Assembly (NCBI GenBank): GCA_902779575.1
Contig: CACZBW010000004.1
Location: forward strand, 1-64,000
Source of the DNA: an uncultured Lachnospiraceae bacterium
GTDB lineage: Bacteria; Bacillota; Clostridia; Lachnospirales; Lachnospiraceae
Direction of reading: 5' to 3'
Length of the DNA: 64,000 nucleotides
Position numbers and translations under genes: made by a program. The notes under the pieces were generated by a model. It was not told the DNA's origin. It did no database searches and saw only the letters and a list, made by a program, of their open reading frames with translations. Shown here in pieces: positions 24,348 through 32,590 of this stretch (position 1 is its first letter; each line of letters opens with the position of its first letter).

Positions 24348-25040
24348 ATGGACACACTGAAAATACTTGTGGTGGATGACGAAGCCAGGATGCGGAAGCT
24401 GGTCAGAGATTTCCTGGTGAAGCAGAATTATGAGGTGATCGAGGCCGGGGACGGCGCGGAAGCGCTTGATCAGTTCTTTTCCGTCCGGGACATCGCCCTT
24501 GTGATTCTGGATGTAATGATGCCGAAGATGGACGGCTGGGAGGTCTGCAGGGAAATCCGGAAGGAATCAAAGGTACCGATCATCATGCTGACAGCAAGAG
24601 GTGACGAGCGGGACGAGCTGCTCGGCTTTGAGCTGGGCGTGGATGAGTATATCTCGAAGCCGTTCAGCCCGAGAATTCTGGTAGCCCGCGTCGAAGCGCT
24701 CCTGCGCAGAAGCGGGGCTGTCGGAGGGGACGATATTCTGAAGGCGGGCAAGATCGAGATCAACAAAGCCGCGCATCAGGTGAAGATTGACGGGAAGCTG
24801 GTCGAGCTCTCCTTCAAGGAGTTTGAGCTGCTCACATATTTTGTGGAAAACCAGGGCATCGCCCTTTCCAGGGAGAAGATTCTCAACAGTGTCTGGAATT
24901 ATGACTATTACGGCGACGCCCGTACAATCGACACCCATGTGAAGAAGCTGCGCGCCAAGATGGGGGATGCGGGAAGCTGCATCAAGACGATCTGGGGCAT
25001 GGGCTACAAGTTCGACTCTGCAGAAGAAGAAAACAGGTAA
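24348..25040 (+). CDS. OmpR/PhoB-family response regulator without adjacent kinase
   Basis: 230 residues. The receiver domain (residues 1-120) has DDE near the N-terminus, the phospho-acceptor Asp in LVILDVMMPKMDGWE (about residue 53), Thr in IMLTARGDE and Lys in YISKPFSP. The winged-helix effector domain (about 128-228) carries ELSFKEFELLTYFVENQG and the recognition helix DARTIDTHVKKLRAKMG. It binds DNA on phosphorylation. No sensor kinase follows: the next gene is a secreted protein. The only orphan kinase of matching type in the window is at 35521-37125. Confidence 0.9.
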   Translation: MDTLKILVVDDEARMRKLVRDFLVKQNYEVIEAGDGAEALDQFFSVRDIALVILDVMMPKMDGWEVCREIRKESKVPIIMLTARGDERDELLGFELGVDEYISKPFSPRILVARVEALLRRSGAVGGDDILKAGKIEINKAAHQVKIDGKLVELSFKEFELLTYFVENQGIALSREKILNSVWNYDYYGDARTIDTHVKKLRAKMGDAGSCIKTIWGMGYKFDSAEEENR

Positions 25041-25115
25041 AATCCAGGCGGACCGCAAAAGATAACAGAAATTTCCAGAATCAGCAGGCAGGATCATCCG
25101 GAGGACATGATTGCT

Positions 25116-26825
25116 ATGAAGAAGAGAATGGCTCTGATGACTTTGACCATGAGCCTCACAGCGGCTTCCGCTGTATGGGCCGGCGCATTTGACAATTATG
25201 TGGACTACCGGAATCCGGACGGATCGTATTCCTATTATTTCGATCAGGGAGTTCTGGTCACGCTGGATGAAAACTGGTATCAGAATACATTTGTGAAAAC
25301 AGGAGACCGGGGGGCGTCCTTCTATCAGAAGGCAAGCTATGACGCTTATGCGGGGGAAGGCGTTGAAGGAGGAAGGCTTTTTACCATCGGCGCGTCTGTG
25401 AACACAGATTTTTCGGAGCTTCCCAGCTTTGAATATATCGGATTTGATGAAGACAGCTGCATGAATTACTATGCGGAGCTGCCGACGGATTATCAGGCGT
25501 ATGCGGGCGATGAGACGATCCGCGCCGGGTATGACGCCCTGTGGGCGGAAGTGAGGGACGTGATCGCCGGAATCCGGATCGGGAGTGAGATCCGGGGAGG
25601 AAGCGGGCAGGTTGTTCTCGATGGTAACGGCCTGGGGGAAGAATTGCCTTCTTCAGACAGCGGGCAGTCCGGCCAGCCGGTTTCTGTGGCCGGTACGGCT
25701 TCGGAAAAACCGTATGTAACCTTTTCTGACTGGGAAGCGGAACCGGTTTCAGAGACGCTGAGTGCGTATACAAGGGACATCACCGTCTCGGACGGCGGGA
25801 ACTATATATTGACCTACCTCGATATTACGGGTTCGGACAGATACTATTTCAGCTATGACGCGATCTGGCAGGGGAAGGGCCGGCAGAAAGTGTTTTCCAG
25901 TGACTGGGATTCCGAAGAGATCCGGATCGGCAGACTTTTCCCCTTTGAAACGATGGATGAATGCGGCATGGACATTGACCAGATCATTACGGATCATGTG
26001 AGCATCCAGGCATCGGACGGATCGGGTTTCATTCTGATCTTCCGGCCCGTCGGCGGGAAATATGACGGGACTGTCCAGACCGTTACCGTCATGAACGGAA
26101 GAAGGGACCTGACTGCGGATTCCTACAGGGAAACGGAATATGTCGAACTTCTCGGCGTGCTCCGTTTTCCGGAAGAAGAGAGAAGCGCGCTGCATTTCGG
26201 AGAGAATATCATTCAGCCAGACAGTACGGGCTTCCAGATCCAGATGTCCGTATATGCGGACGTGAATGACGGGATCGCGCTGATGGTCTATACGAATTCC
26301 TCAGGGAATGAGGTATGCGTGGCGCAGCCGATTATAGACGGCTTCGGCGTTCTTACGGCCTATGACAGCGCGGATACGGCTGAGGAGATCCGGGTCGGGC
26401 GGTTCGGAATCATGGGGTTCACCTATGACAGTAAGGATGCCCTGATTGAGGGAATTGATTTTACAGGGAGAATTCCGGACCCGGACCAGTCCGGAGCAGC
26501 TTCCGCTCCGTCAGATCCGACTCCTTTTCCGGCGGGCGGAATGACAGGAAGCCAGGGACAGGACACGGGAACACTGGCTGAGGGCGAACACCTCATCACG
26601 CTTGACGACAGATCGAATGTGATCGTGGACTGCCCGGAAAAGGCGAAGGCAGGGACCCTGGTTACGGTTCATACAGTGGGAATGGCTGACGCGGAAGTGG
26701 TGATTGAGGTAAACGGAGGCGACATCGGCAGCTGGCAGGACTGGGGGACATATACCTTCTATATGCCGGATAAAGATACAGAAGTGAAAGCATGGGTCAG
26801 TACAGCAGGATATTCGGGAGCCTGA
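25116..26825 (+). CDS. Secreted protein of unknown function
   Basis: 569 residues from ATG 25116 (GGAGG, 11-nt spacing). An ATG at 25107 lies only 2 nt from the same ribosome site. A signal peptide ends around SAVWAGA. The N-terminal 160 residues (VLVTLDENWYQNTFVKTGDR, FYQKASYD) resemble small extracytoplasmic domains. Residues 190-460 contain repeated strand patterns. A Pro/Ser-rich linker lies near 465-490, and the C-terminal 75 residues look like an Ig/beta-sandwich domain (GTYTFYMPDKDTEVKAWVS). No catalytic motif is seen. It lies 75 nt after the response regulator, so the regulator may control it, which is inference. Confidence 0.6.
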   Translation: MKKRMALMTLTMSLTAASAVWAGAFDNYVDYRNPDGSYSYYFDQGVLVTLDENWYQNTFVKTGDRGASFYQKASYDAYAGEGVEGGRLFTIGASVNTDFSELPSFEYIGFDEDSCMNYYAELPTDYQAYAGDETIRAGYDALWAEVRDVIAGIRIGSEIRGGSGQVVLDGNGLGEELPSSDSGQSGQPVSVAGTASEKPYVTFSDWEAEPVSETLSAYTRDITVSDGGNYILTYLDITGSDRYYFSYDAIWQGKGRQKVFSSDWDSEEIRIGRLFPFETMDECGMDIDQIITDHVSIQASDGSGFILIFRPVGGKYDGTVQTVTVMNGRRDLTADSYRETEYVELLGVLRFPEEERSALHFGENIIQPDSTGFQIQMSVYADVNDGIALMVYTNSSGNEVCVAQPIIDGFGVLTAYDSADTAEEIRVGRFGIMGFTYDSKDALIEGIDFTGRIPDPDQSGAASAPSDPTPFPAGGMTGSQGQDTGTLAEGEHLITLDDRSNVIVDCPEKAKAGTLVTVHTVGMADAEVVIEVNGGDIGSWQDWGTYTFYMPDKDTEVKAWVSTAGYSGA

Positions 26826-26842
26826 GCTTCCATTGATAATCA

Positions 26843-26871
26843 GAACCCCGCCGGGCGGTCCGGCGGGGTTC
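26843..26871 (+). terminator. Hairpin terminator after the secreted protein
   Basis: 12-bp GC-rich stem GAACCCCGCCGG/CCGGCGGGGTTC with a 5-nt loop; only a short T-rich tail (TCTGTT) follows. Confidence 0.6.
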
Positions 26872-26983
26872 TCTGTTATCAGGGCAAAGCCTGTTTTCTT
26901 TATGCGGTTTTTTGCTGATCCGAAGTAGGGGCGGGAAACGATCAGGGGCGGCGGATAAGCCGGGAGCCCTGACGGCCGGCGCT

Positions 26984-27574
26984 TCAGCTTCTGTCAGGAT
27001 CTGCCGTGAGCCGGGAGAAGGGGATGAAATCCTCCGGTTTTTCCGGTTTCTCCCCGATTTCTTTTTCCATCCAGATCATATTGTGCCATCTGCCGAATTT
27101 ATAGCCGCAGCGGTCGTATCTTCCCACTGTCCGGTATCCCATCTTTGCGTGAAAGCGTTCGCTGTCGTCGGTCAGGTATTCGTCGGTTTCATCCGGGACT
27201 GCGATGCAGGCATATACGGTAAACACATTCTGCGCAAGGAGATATCTTTCCAGCTCCCTGTAGAGCGCTTTTCCAAAGCCGATTCTGTGAAAACGGGGAT
27301 CCAGGTAAATTGAGACTTCCGCGCAGTGTCTGTAGGCTTCCCGCCCTTTGAAGGGCGAGGCGTAGGCGTAGCCCGCGATCTGCCCGTCAGCTTCGGCGGC
27401 AAGGTAAGGATAGTCCCGGGAGATCTTCCGGATCCGCTCCCTGAACTCCGTTTCCGATGGGGTGCTGTATTCAAAGGATACCGCCGTGTTCTCCACATAG
27501 GGACTGTAAATTTTCAGCAGCGCCGCTGCATCCGCTTCGGATACAGGGCGGATTGTCAGTTGTTTCATTTTCAT
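26984..27574 (-). CDS. GNAT N-acetyltransferase, phosphinothricin/methionine sulfone type
   Basis: 196 residues. The acetyl-CoA loop is RFHRIGFGKALYRELERYL and the C-terminal GYKFGRWHNMIWMEKEIG is the signature of the Pat/MnaT subgroup, which acetylates phosphinothricin, methionine sulfoximine or related amino acids. IAGYAYASPFKGREAYRHCAEVSIYL forms the substrate-side strands. The last 25 residues extend beyond the usual fold. It lies alone, convergent with the secreted-protein gene, and GGAGA is at the start. Confidence 0.82.
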   Translation of the reverse strand: MKMKQLTIRPVSEADAAALLKIYSPYVENTAVSFEYSTPSETEFRERIRKISRDYPYLAAEADGQIAGYAYASPFKGREAYRHCAEVSIYLDPRFHRIGFGKALYRELERYLLAQNVFTVYACIAVPDETDEYLTDDSERFHAKMGYRTVGRYDRCGYKFGRWHNMIWMEKEIGEKPEKPEDFIPFSRLTADPDRS

Positions 27575-27691
27575 TTCTCCATCCGCCGGACCGGCATTTG
27601 CGAGCCTGTCCCTGAAAAGAAAAAGCGGAATATATGCTGTATCCTGTGTTTCCCCGGAAAAGCTTTATACAGATACAGTGGGTGAAAAGGA

Positions 27692-29071
27692 TCATTCCCA
27701 GAAATCTTTTCTTCCGGTTGCCTCAGCCAGGACCTTCCGCAGTTCCATCATGGCTGTATAGTTGGGCAGGGCGTAGACCGGATTCTTTTCCCGCATCAGC
27801 TTCTGCAGAAGAGAACCGTAGTCGTCGACCAGCTGCATGGCGGAAGCAGGAAGGCCCGCTTTCTTCAGCCGGTCCGCAAGCTGGGACCTGCATTCTCCCG
27901 CGACATAGATCTTCTTCAGATGGGGATCCGAGACGAGCATCTCGTAGTCGGTATCGTTGATCCAGGAGATGTCATGCCCGTCTCCGGTCCGGTTGTTGAG
28001 GCACAGGACTGCGGTATAGTCTTCCTTCAGGCCGGTCAGGTAGGAAAATGCCTGATTGCAGCCCGCGGGATTCTTCACGAGAATCATCTGGAGCCTCTGA
28101 CCGTTCAGATCGAAGGTTTCGAGCCGTCCGAACGCGGCTTTCGCGCTGGAAAGAGAGTCAAGGACCTTCGGGATGCTGAGACCGAGCGCCATGCAGGCAG
28201 CCGTCGCGGCAGCCGCGTTGCTGATATTGTAGACCGCGGGAATCGCGATCCGGACAGAGCGGTTTTTTCCATGGATCTGCATGTTCACTTCACTGCCGTC
28301 CGGGCCGACTTTCTCGATCGAGCTGATGGCCACATCCGGATCTTTTCTGCCCCAGCCGCATTTTTCGCAGCGGTATCCGCCGAGGTGCGCGTAGGTGTGG
28401 TAGGAATAAGTCCAGGCTCCTCCGCAGACCGGGCAGACGCCGGCGTCTTTCAGATCGATATCGCCCCGCACGCCGACTTCTTTGTTCATGCCGTAGAAAA
28501 TCACCCGGTTGGGGACGTTCAGGGAAAGGGAGGCCGACCGGGGTTCATCCGCGTTCAGCACGAGGGTGGTGTCCGGAACCAGCTTTACTCCTTTCCTGAT
28601 TTCTTCCAGCGTGTTTTCGACGCCCCCGAGACGGTCCACCTGGTCGCTGAAAAGATTCGTGACGACAACCGCTTTGGGATGGACCAGAGGAACCACCTGT
28701 TTCAGGGCAGCCTCGTCGCATTCTATGACCGCGTAGTGCGTTTTCGGCTTCCCGGTCCAGCCCGCGTTGCAGGTCAGGTTCGCGGTGATGCCGGACAGAA
28801 GGTTTGCCCCTGACCGGTCATAGAGGCAGTCGTGTCCGCAGGATCTGACGGCATGGTCGATCATGCCGCAGGTAGTTGATTTGCCGTTGGTTCCGGTTAC
28901 GACGACAATCTCCATTCCTTCTGACGTGGCCTCCAGAATGTTGCCGGCAAATTTCATGGCGACTTTGCCGGGGATGGCGGTGCCGCCGCGGCCGCTTTTT
29001 CTCAGCGCGGACCTGGTCAGTTTGCAGGCAGCGGTGGACAGAATCACCCGGATTTTATTTGGCTTGGACAT
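27692..29071 (-). CDS. murT: Lipid II isoglutaminyl synthase subunit MurT
   Basis: 459 residues. The Mur-ligase P-loop is VVTGTNGKST, followed by DLYDRSGANL-type strands, and the DUF1727 C-terminal domain. A four-cysteine zinc ribbon (CPVCGGAW... CEKCGW) occurs near residue 215-240, as in known MurT. ALKQVVPLVHPKAVVVTNLF and LLPDTTLVLNADEP-like segments are also present. MurT with GatD amidates the D-glutamate of lipid II. gatD normally follows murT in the same operon, but the neighbours here are the GNAT gene downstream and a divergent small gene upstream, so GatD must be elsewhere or absent. AAGGAG precedes the ATG. Confidence 0.9.
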   Translation of the reverse strand: MSKPNKIRVILSTAACKLTRSALRKSGRGGTAIPGKVAMKFAGNILEATSEGMEIVVVTGTNGKSTTCGMIDHAVRSCGHDCLYDRSGANLLSGITANLTCNAGWTGKPKTHYAVIECDEAALKQVVPLVHPKAVVVTNLFSDQVDRLGGVENTLEEIRKGVKLVPDTTLVLNADEPRSASLSLNVPNRVIFYGMNKEVGVRGDIDLKDAGVCPVCGGAWTYSYHTYAHLGGYRCEKCGWGRKDPDVAISSIEKVGPDGSEVNMQIHGKNRSVRIAIPAVYNISNAAAATAACMALGLSIPKVLDSLSSAKAAFGRLETFDLNGQRLQMILVKNPAGCNQAFSYLTGLKEDYTAVLCLNNRTGDGHDISWINDTDYEMLVSDPHLKKIYVAGECRSQLADRLKKAGLPASAMQLVDDYGSLLQKLMREKNPVYALPNYTAMMELRKVLAEATGRKDFWE

Positions 29072-29110
29072 ATCGTATCATTCTCCTTATAGAAATCGCT
29101 TCCGGACCCT

Positions 29111-29140
29111 ATATTACCCTTCACAGGCATCAGAATGCAA
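29111..29140 (-). promoter_or_regulatory. Promoter for murT
   Basis: Read on the minus strand: TTGCAT, 18 nt, TAATAT, about 40 nt from the murT start. Confidence 0.45.
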
Positions 29141-29152
29141 GCCTTATTCTCA

Positions 29153-29181
29153 TTGTTCAGACAGGGGGCCTGTGATAAAAT
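29153..29181 (+). promoter_or_regulatory. Promoter for the 57-residue gene and ABC ATPase
   Basis: TTGTTC, 17 nt, TAAAAT, just downstream of and pointing away from the murT promoter. Confidence 0.5.
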
Positions 29182-29274
29182 ATAAGGGACAGCCGGTTTG
29201 CTTCTGCGGCGGCTCCGGCGGAAGGAGAGCTGCAGAAAAACTGAACAGCACACAGAAGGAAAGAGGTTCCGAGT

Positions 29275-29448
29275 ATGAGCGAAGTGGATCCGAAACTGCT
29301 TGAAATGGCGGAGGTTTTTCATATTCCGAAAAAGGCGAAGCTGAAGTATATCATCCTTCCGGCAAAGATGCCCGGTCTTTCCAGAATGATGAACCGGACT
29401 AAGAAAGGGAAAAGCGGGAACGGCCGGGAGGGAGGACCAGATCGATGA
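29275..29448 (+). CDS. 57-residue protein coupled to an ABC ATPase
   Basis: A small gene (ATG 29275, TGA 29446-29448), preceded by GAAGGAAAGAGG. Its stop overlaps the ATPase start by ATGA, so the two are translationally coupled. The protein is basic with a middle helix (LEMAEVFHIPKKAKLKY), one hydrophobic stretch (YIILPAKMPGLSRMM) and a Lys/Gly-rich tail. No family recognised. The coupling makes it probable that it is translated and works with the ATPase. Confidence 0.55.
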   Translation: MSEVDPKLLEMAEVFHIPKKAKLKYIILPAKMPGLSRMMNRTKKGKSGNGREGGPDR

Positions 29449-30029
29449 TTATCGAATTAAAGGATATCAGCAAGGCTGTGAACGGCAGGCCTGTCCTGAA
29501 GGAAATCAACTGGCATATCGGCTCGGAGGATACCTGGCTGCTGACCGGCGCCGCCGGGAGCGGGAAGACACTCCTTCTGCGGATTGTTCTGGGTCTGGAA
29601 AAAGCGGACAGCGGATCCGTGAATCTTTTGGGCGATTACAAATACGCTTCCGTCAATGCGGGCGTCGTATTTCAGGAAGACCGTCTGTGCGGGCAGTTCT
29701 CGGCCGTGGAAAATGTGGCGATGGTCAATGAACGGCTGTCGGAGATGGTCGCCGAGGAGGAACTTGGAAAGTTTCTCAGAGAAGAGGAACTGTACGTCCC
29801 GGTGAGCAGCCTGGATCCGGTAACGCGCCGGATCGTCGTGATTATCCGGGCCTGCATTATTCCTTCGGACGTCCTTCTTATGGACGAACCCTTCCGCGGT
29901 ATGGAGGAAGGGCTGAGGAGCAGAATGATCTCCTATATCCGGGACAAGGCCGGGCACAAGGGCATCGTATTTGCCCAGCGCGGCGGGGAAGGGCTGGAAT
30001 TCTGCCGCAGGTTTGACCTCGGCGGCTGA
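29445..30029 (+). CDS. Degenerate ABC transporter ATP-binding protein
   Basis: 194 residues, shorter than usual. Walker A is intact (GAAGSGKT, about residue 37) and Walker B is VLLMDEPF. The Q-loop region VVFQEDRLCGQFSAVENVAM is of nitrate/sulfonate/taurine type. The ABC signature is not LSGGQ but reads VSSLDPVTRR, and the H-loop His is replaced (FAQRGGE). ATP binding is plausible, while hydrolysis by the canonical cycle is doubtful. No permease or binding protein follows, so the partners are unknown. Coupled to the preceding 57-residue protein. Confidence 0.75.
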   Translation: MIIELKDISKAVNGRPVLKEINWHIGSEDTWLLTGAAGSGKTLLLRIVLGLEKADSGSVNLLGDYKYASVNAGVVFQEDRLCGQFSAVENVAMVNERLSEMVAEEELGKFLREEELYVPVSSLDPVTRRIVVIIRACIIPSDVLLMDEPFRGMEEGLRSRMISYIRDKAGHKGIVFAQRGGEGLEFCRRFDLGG

Positions 30030-30041
30030 GCTTAAGGGAGA

Positions 30042-30070
30042 CGCCGGCCGGACCGGCGTGCCGGCCGGCG
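30042..30070. terminator. GC-rich hairpin between convergent genes
   Basis: CGCCGGCCGG and CCGGCCGGCG form a perfect 10-bp stem with a 9-nt loop between the ABC ATPase and the convergent LysR gene. No T run follows, so termination strength is uncertain. Confidence 0.4.
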
Positions 30071-30155
30071 CCCCTTCTGCTGACTTTACTAAGCTGGGGC
30101 CGGCCTCTGCGGAGCGATGCTTCAGGCAGCGCCTCCCGCTTTTTTGACGAATCTT

Positions 30156-31070
30156 TCAGAAAGCGCTTTCCTTCTCATATTCTTCTGTCAGGAAGCGGAT
30201 GAAATCTTCGGCGTAACTGCTGTGCCGGAAGTCCTTCCGGCAGATGACGCAGAGGGTACGCGACGCGCTGTCTTCCGGAAGCGGGAAAACCAGGATTCTT
30301 TTTTCCTGCCGGAAATTCCGTGCCGCCCGCTCGGAGATGATGGAGACGCCCAGGCCTCCCGCAACCATATTTTTGATTGCCTCCTGATCATTGATGCGGG
30401 CGGCGACCTTCAGATCTTTTTCATTGACTTTTATGGCAGCCAGGAAGCGGTCCGCGCTTTTCTGGCTGCCGCTTCCTTTTTCACGGAGAATGATCGGCTC
30501 TTCAAGAAGGCGGCGGATCACCGGTTCGGGATCCGCTTCCTCCTGCAGACGCAGAAACGGCTCGCTGACAGGCGTAATAAAGACCATATGATCTTCACAG
30601 AAGGGGATGCAGTCCAGTCCGGGGACGGAGCATTTCATCCCGATCAGCCCCAGGTCATAAACCTTATCCAGGATTGCGTCGGTGACAGACTGGCTGTCTC
30701 CCTGGTGTACCACGAAATAGACGTCCGGATGCAGACGCCCGAAAGCGGGAAGGACTTCCGGAAGGACATAGGCGGACGGGATCGTGGAGGCCCCGAGCTG
30801 GAGGATCTTCCGTTTTTCGCTGCCGCAGCTTCTGATCATGCGGTCCTGCATGTTGAGGATGCTGACGGCATATCCGTATACTTCCTGTCCTTTTGCCGTC
30901 AGCTCTACGTTCTTTGTGGTCCGGATAATCAGGGAGGCGTTCAGTTCCGCCTCCAGCTGCCGGATATGCGTGCTGATGGTAGGCTGGGAGATGTAGAGAA
31001 TCCGGGCAGCTTTTGTAAAACTGCTCTGCTCCGCGACGGTGACGAAAGATCTCAGCTGTTTAAATTCCAT
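30156..31070 (-). CDS. LysR-family regulator of the selenium cluster
   Basis: 304 residues. The N-terminal winged helix (LRSFVTVAEQSSFTKAAR... SQPTISTHIRQLE) and co-inducer domain from about residue 90 (LGASTIPSAYVLPEVLPAF) fit the family length. Position beside a cysteine desulfurase-like gene, yedE, yedF and selD matches the selenium-metabolism-associated LysR subgroup. It probably controls the divergent clusters through a site in 32279-32590. The inducer is unknown. Its stop is 86 nt from the convergent ABC gene's hairpin. Confidence 0.85.
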   Translation of the reverse strand: MEFKQLRSFVTVAEQSSFTKAARILYISQPTISTHIRQLEAELNASLIIRTTKNVELTAKGQEVYGYAVSILNMQDRMIRSCGSEKRKILQLGASTIPSAYVLPEVLPAFGRLHPDVYFVVHQGDSQSVTDAILDKVYDLGLIGMKCSVPGLDCIPFCEDHMVFITPVSEPFLRLQEEADPEPVIRRLLEEPIILREKGSGSQKSADRFLAAIKVNEKDLKVAARINDQEAIKNMVAGGLGVSIISERAARNFRQEKRILVFPLPEDSASRTLCVICRKDFRHSSYAEDFIRFLTEEYEKESAF

Positions 31071-31111
31071 GATATCTGTACCTGCTTCTTTCTGCGGCTG
31101 TCATCGCCGGA

Positions 31112-32278
31112 TCAGGCCCTGCCGCGGGTCAGTTCCTCCAGCGCGCTCAGAGCCGCGTCCACGTCCGCCTGCGTATTGTAAAAACCGAAGGAAAAACGGA
31201 TTGTTCCCGTCGGATAGGTTCCCAGGGTCTTATGGGCGGAAGGAGCGCAGTGAAGGCCGACCCGGGTGAGAATCCCGTATTGTTCTTCCAGGAGGACGGA
31301 AGCTTCTGCCTGGTCCAGGGACAGGGTCTGGATGGAAACCACTCCGGTGCGGGAGTCTATGCCTTTTTTTCCGGATACGCGGATTCTTCCTTCCTCTTCC
31401 AGCTTATCCAGACCATTCAGGAACCGCTCTGTAAGCAGAAGCTCGTGCTGCCTGATCCGGTCGATGCCCGTTTCCTTCAGGAAAAGAAGACTCGCATGAA
31501 GACCTGCGATTCCGGGCAGGTTCATGGTTCCCGCTTCATAGCGGTCCGGCATGAAGGAAGGCGTTTCCTCCGTGTGGCTGAGACTTCCGGTGCCTCCGCA
31601 GATCAGAGGGCCGACCTGCCGGATCATATCCTCCTTCAGCAGGAAACCGCCGGTTCCCTGCGGTCCGAGAAGGCCTTTGTGCCCGGTGAAAGCGAGGGCG
31701 TCGATGGCGTATTCTTCCATATCGACGGGAAATACGCCGGCGGTCTGGGCGGCGTCGACGATAAAGGCAATCCCGTGCTTCCTGCAGAATTTTCCGGCTT
31801 CTTTCAGGGGCATCATGGTGCCGCACACGTTGCTCGCGTGCGTCAGAACCAGGGCCCTGGTGTTTTCTTCCAGATATTCCTCCATGGCTTCTGTCAGAAG
31901 GCTTCCGTCAGGGCTGCAGGGAATCCTGCTGAAGCTGACGCCGGATGCCTGCAGCTGCACCAGAGGCCGCATGACGGCATTGTGTTCCATGGAGGAGACA
32001 AGGACGTGATCCCCCCTGCGCAGAAAACCCCGGAGGATGACGTTCAGGCTTTCGGTCACATTTTTCGTGAAGATTACATTTTTCAGGTCTTCCCCGCGGA
32101 AGAACTCACAGAGCATCCGGCGTGTATCGAAGACCATCTCCTCCGCGCTGTAGGCGTCCCTGTAGCAGCCCCTGTTGATATTGCTGCCGATCCGGGTCAT
32201 ATAATCATACACCGCATCCGATACCTGACGCGGTTTCGGAAAACTGGTGCAGGCATTGTCAAGATAGATTTTTTGCAT
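31112..32278 (-). CDS. Class V aminotransferase (cysteine desulfurase/selenocysteine lyase-like)
   Basis: 388 residues from ATG 32278 (GGAGG on the minus strand). An upstream in-frame start at 32317 lacks a ribosome site. PLP-fold motifs include [13 protein letters not shown] near the N-terminus, [26 protein letters not shown], and the Lys of [12 protein letters not shown] that binds PLP. The catalytic loop contains [16 protein letters not shown], the Cys used to take sulfur or selenium. This is the EF2568-like subgroup found with SelD, YedE and YedF, so it probably delivers selenium from selenocysteine to SelD. It lies next to the LysR gene. Confidence 0.85.
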   Translation of the reverse strand: MQKIYLDNACTSFPKPRQVSDAVYDYMTRIGSNINRGCYRDAYSAEEMVFDTRRMLCEFFRGEDLKNVIFTKNVTESLNVILRGFLRRGDHVLVSSMEHNAVMRPLVQLQASGVSFSRIPCSPDGSLLTEAMEEYLEENTRALVLTHASNVCGTMMPLKEAGKFCRKHGIAFIVDAAQTAGVFPVDMEEYAIDALAFTGHKGLLGPQGTGGFLLKEDMIRQVGPLICGGTGSLSHTEETPSFMPDRYEAGTMNLPGIAGLHASLLFLKETGIDRIRQHELLLTERFLNGLDKLEEEGRIRVSGKKGIDSRTGVVSIQTLSLDQAEASVLLEEQYGILTRVGLHCAPSAHKTLGTYPTGTIRFSFGFYNTQADVDAALSALEELTRGRA

Positions 32279-32425
32279 GACTGCCTCCGGTAGTATCTGT
32301 TTTATATGTGCAGGCACTAAAAATTTTTGCAGACCATATTACTGGCGTACAAATCAGATCTGAATTGCAGTGCCGGAAGTCAGGCAGCTGCATACCATAC
32401 TTCTGACAAGAGAATCATAACATGA

Positions 32426-32446
32426 TTTATTTAAAAATCAAATAAA
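32426..32446. promoter_or_regulatory. AT-rich inverted repeat, candidate LysR site
   Basis: TTTATTT, 7 nt, AAATAAA, a perfect inverted repeat 28 nt upstream of the yedE promoter -35. Placement fits an activator site for the divergent LysR gene, but specificity is unproven. Confidence 0.3.
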
Positions 32447-32473
32447 AGCGACAGGAAAATAAATAATTGCAAT

Positions 32474-32502
32474 TTGAACAGGATTGGAAAGCGAACTATA
32501 AT
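32474..32502 (+). promoter_or_regulatory. Strong promoter for yedE-yedF-selD
   Basis: TTGAAC, 17 nt, TATAAT. Confidence 0.75.
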
Positions 32503-32590
32503 TATAGCCAAATTCAGATTCTGTCCGGGATCTGCATTGTAAAAAATGTACAGAAAAAAGGCGTCTGAGAGCGCCGAAGAGGAGGGACTT

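Larger units (their letters stand above)
32279..32590. other. Divergent control region of the selenium cluster
   Basis: 312 nt between the aminotransferase start and yedE. It is AT-rich in the middle and holds a promoter toward yedE and an AT-rich inverted repeat (separate entries). No gene is seen. Confidence 0.6.
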
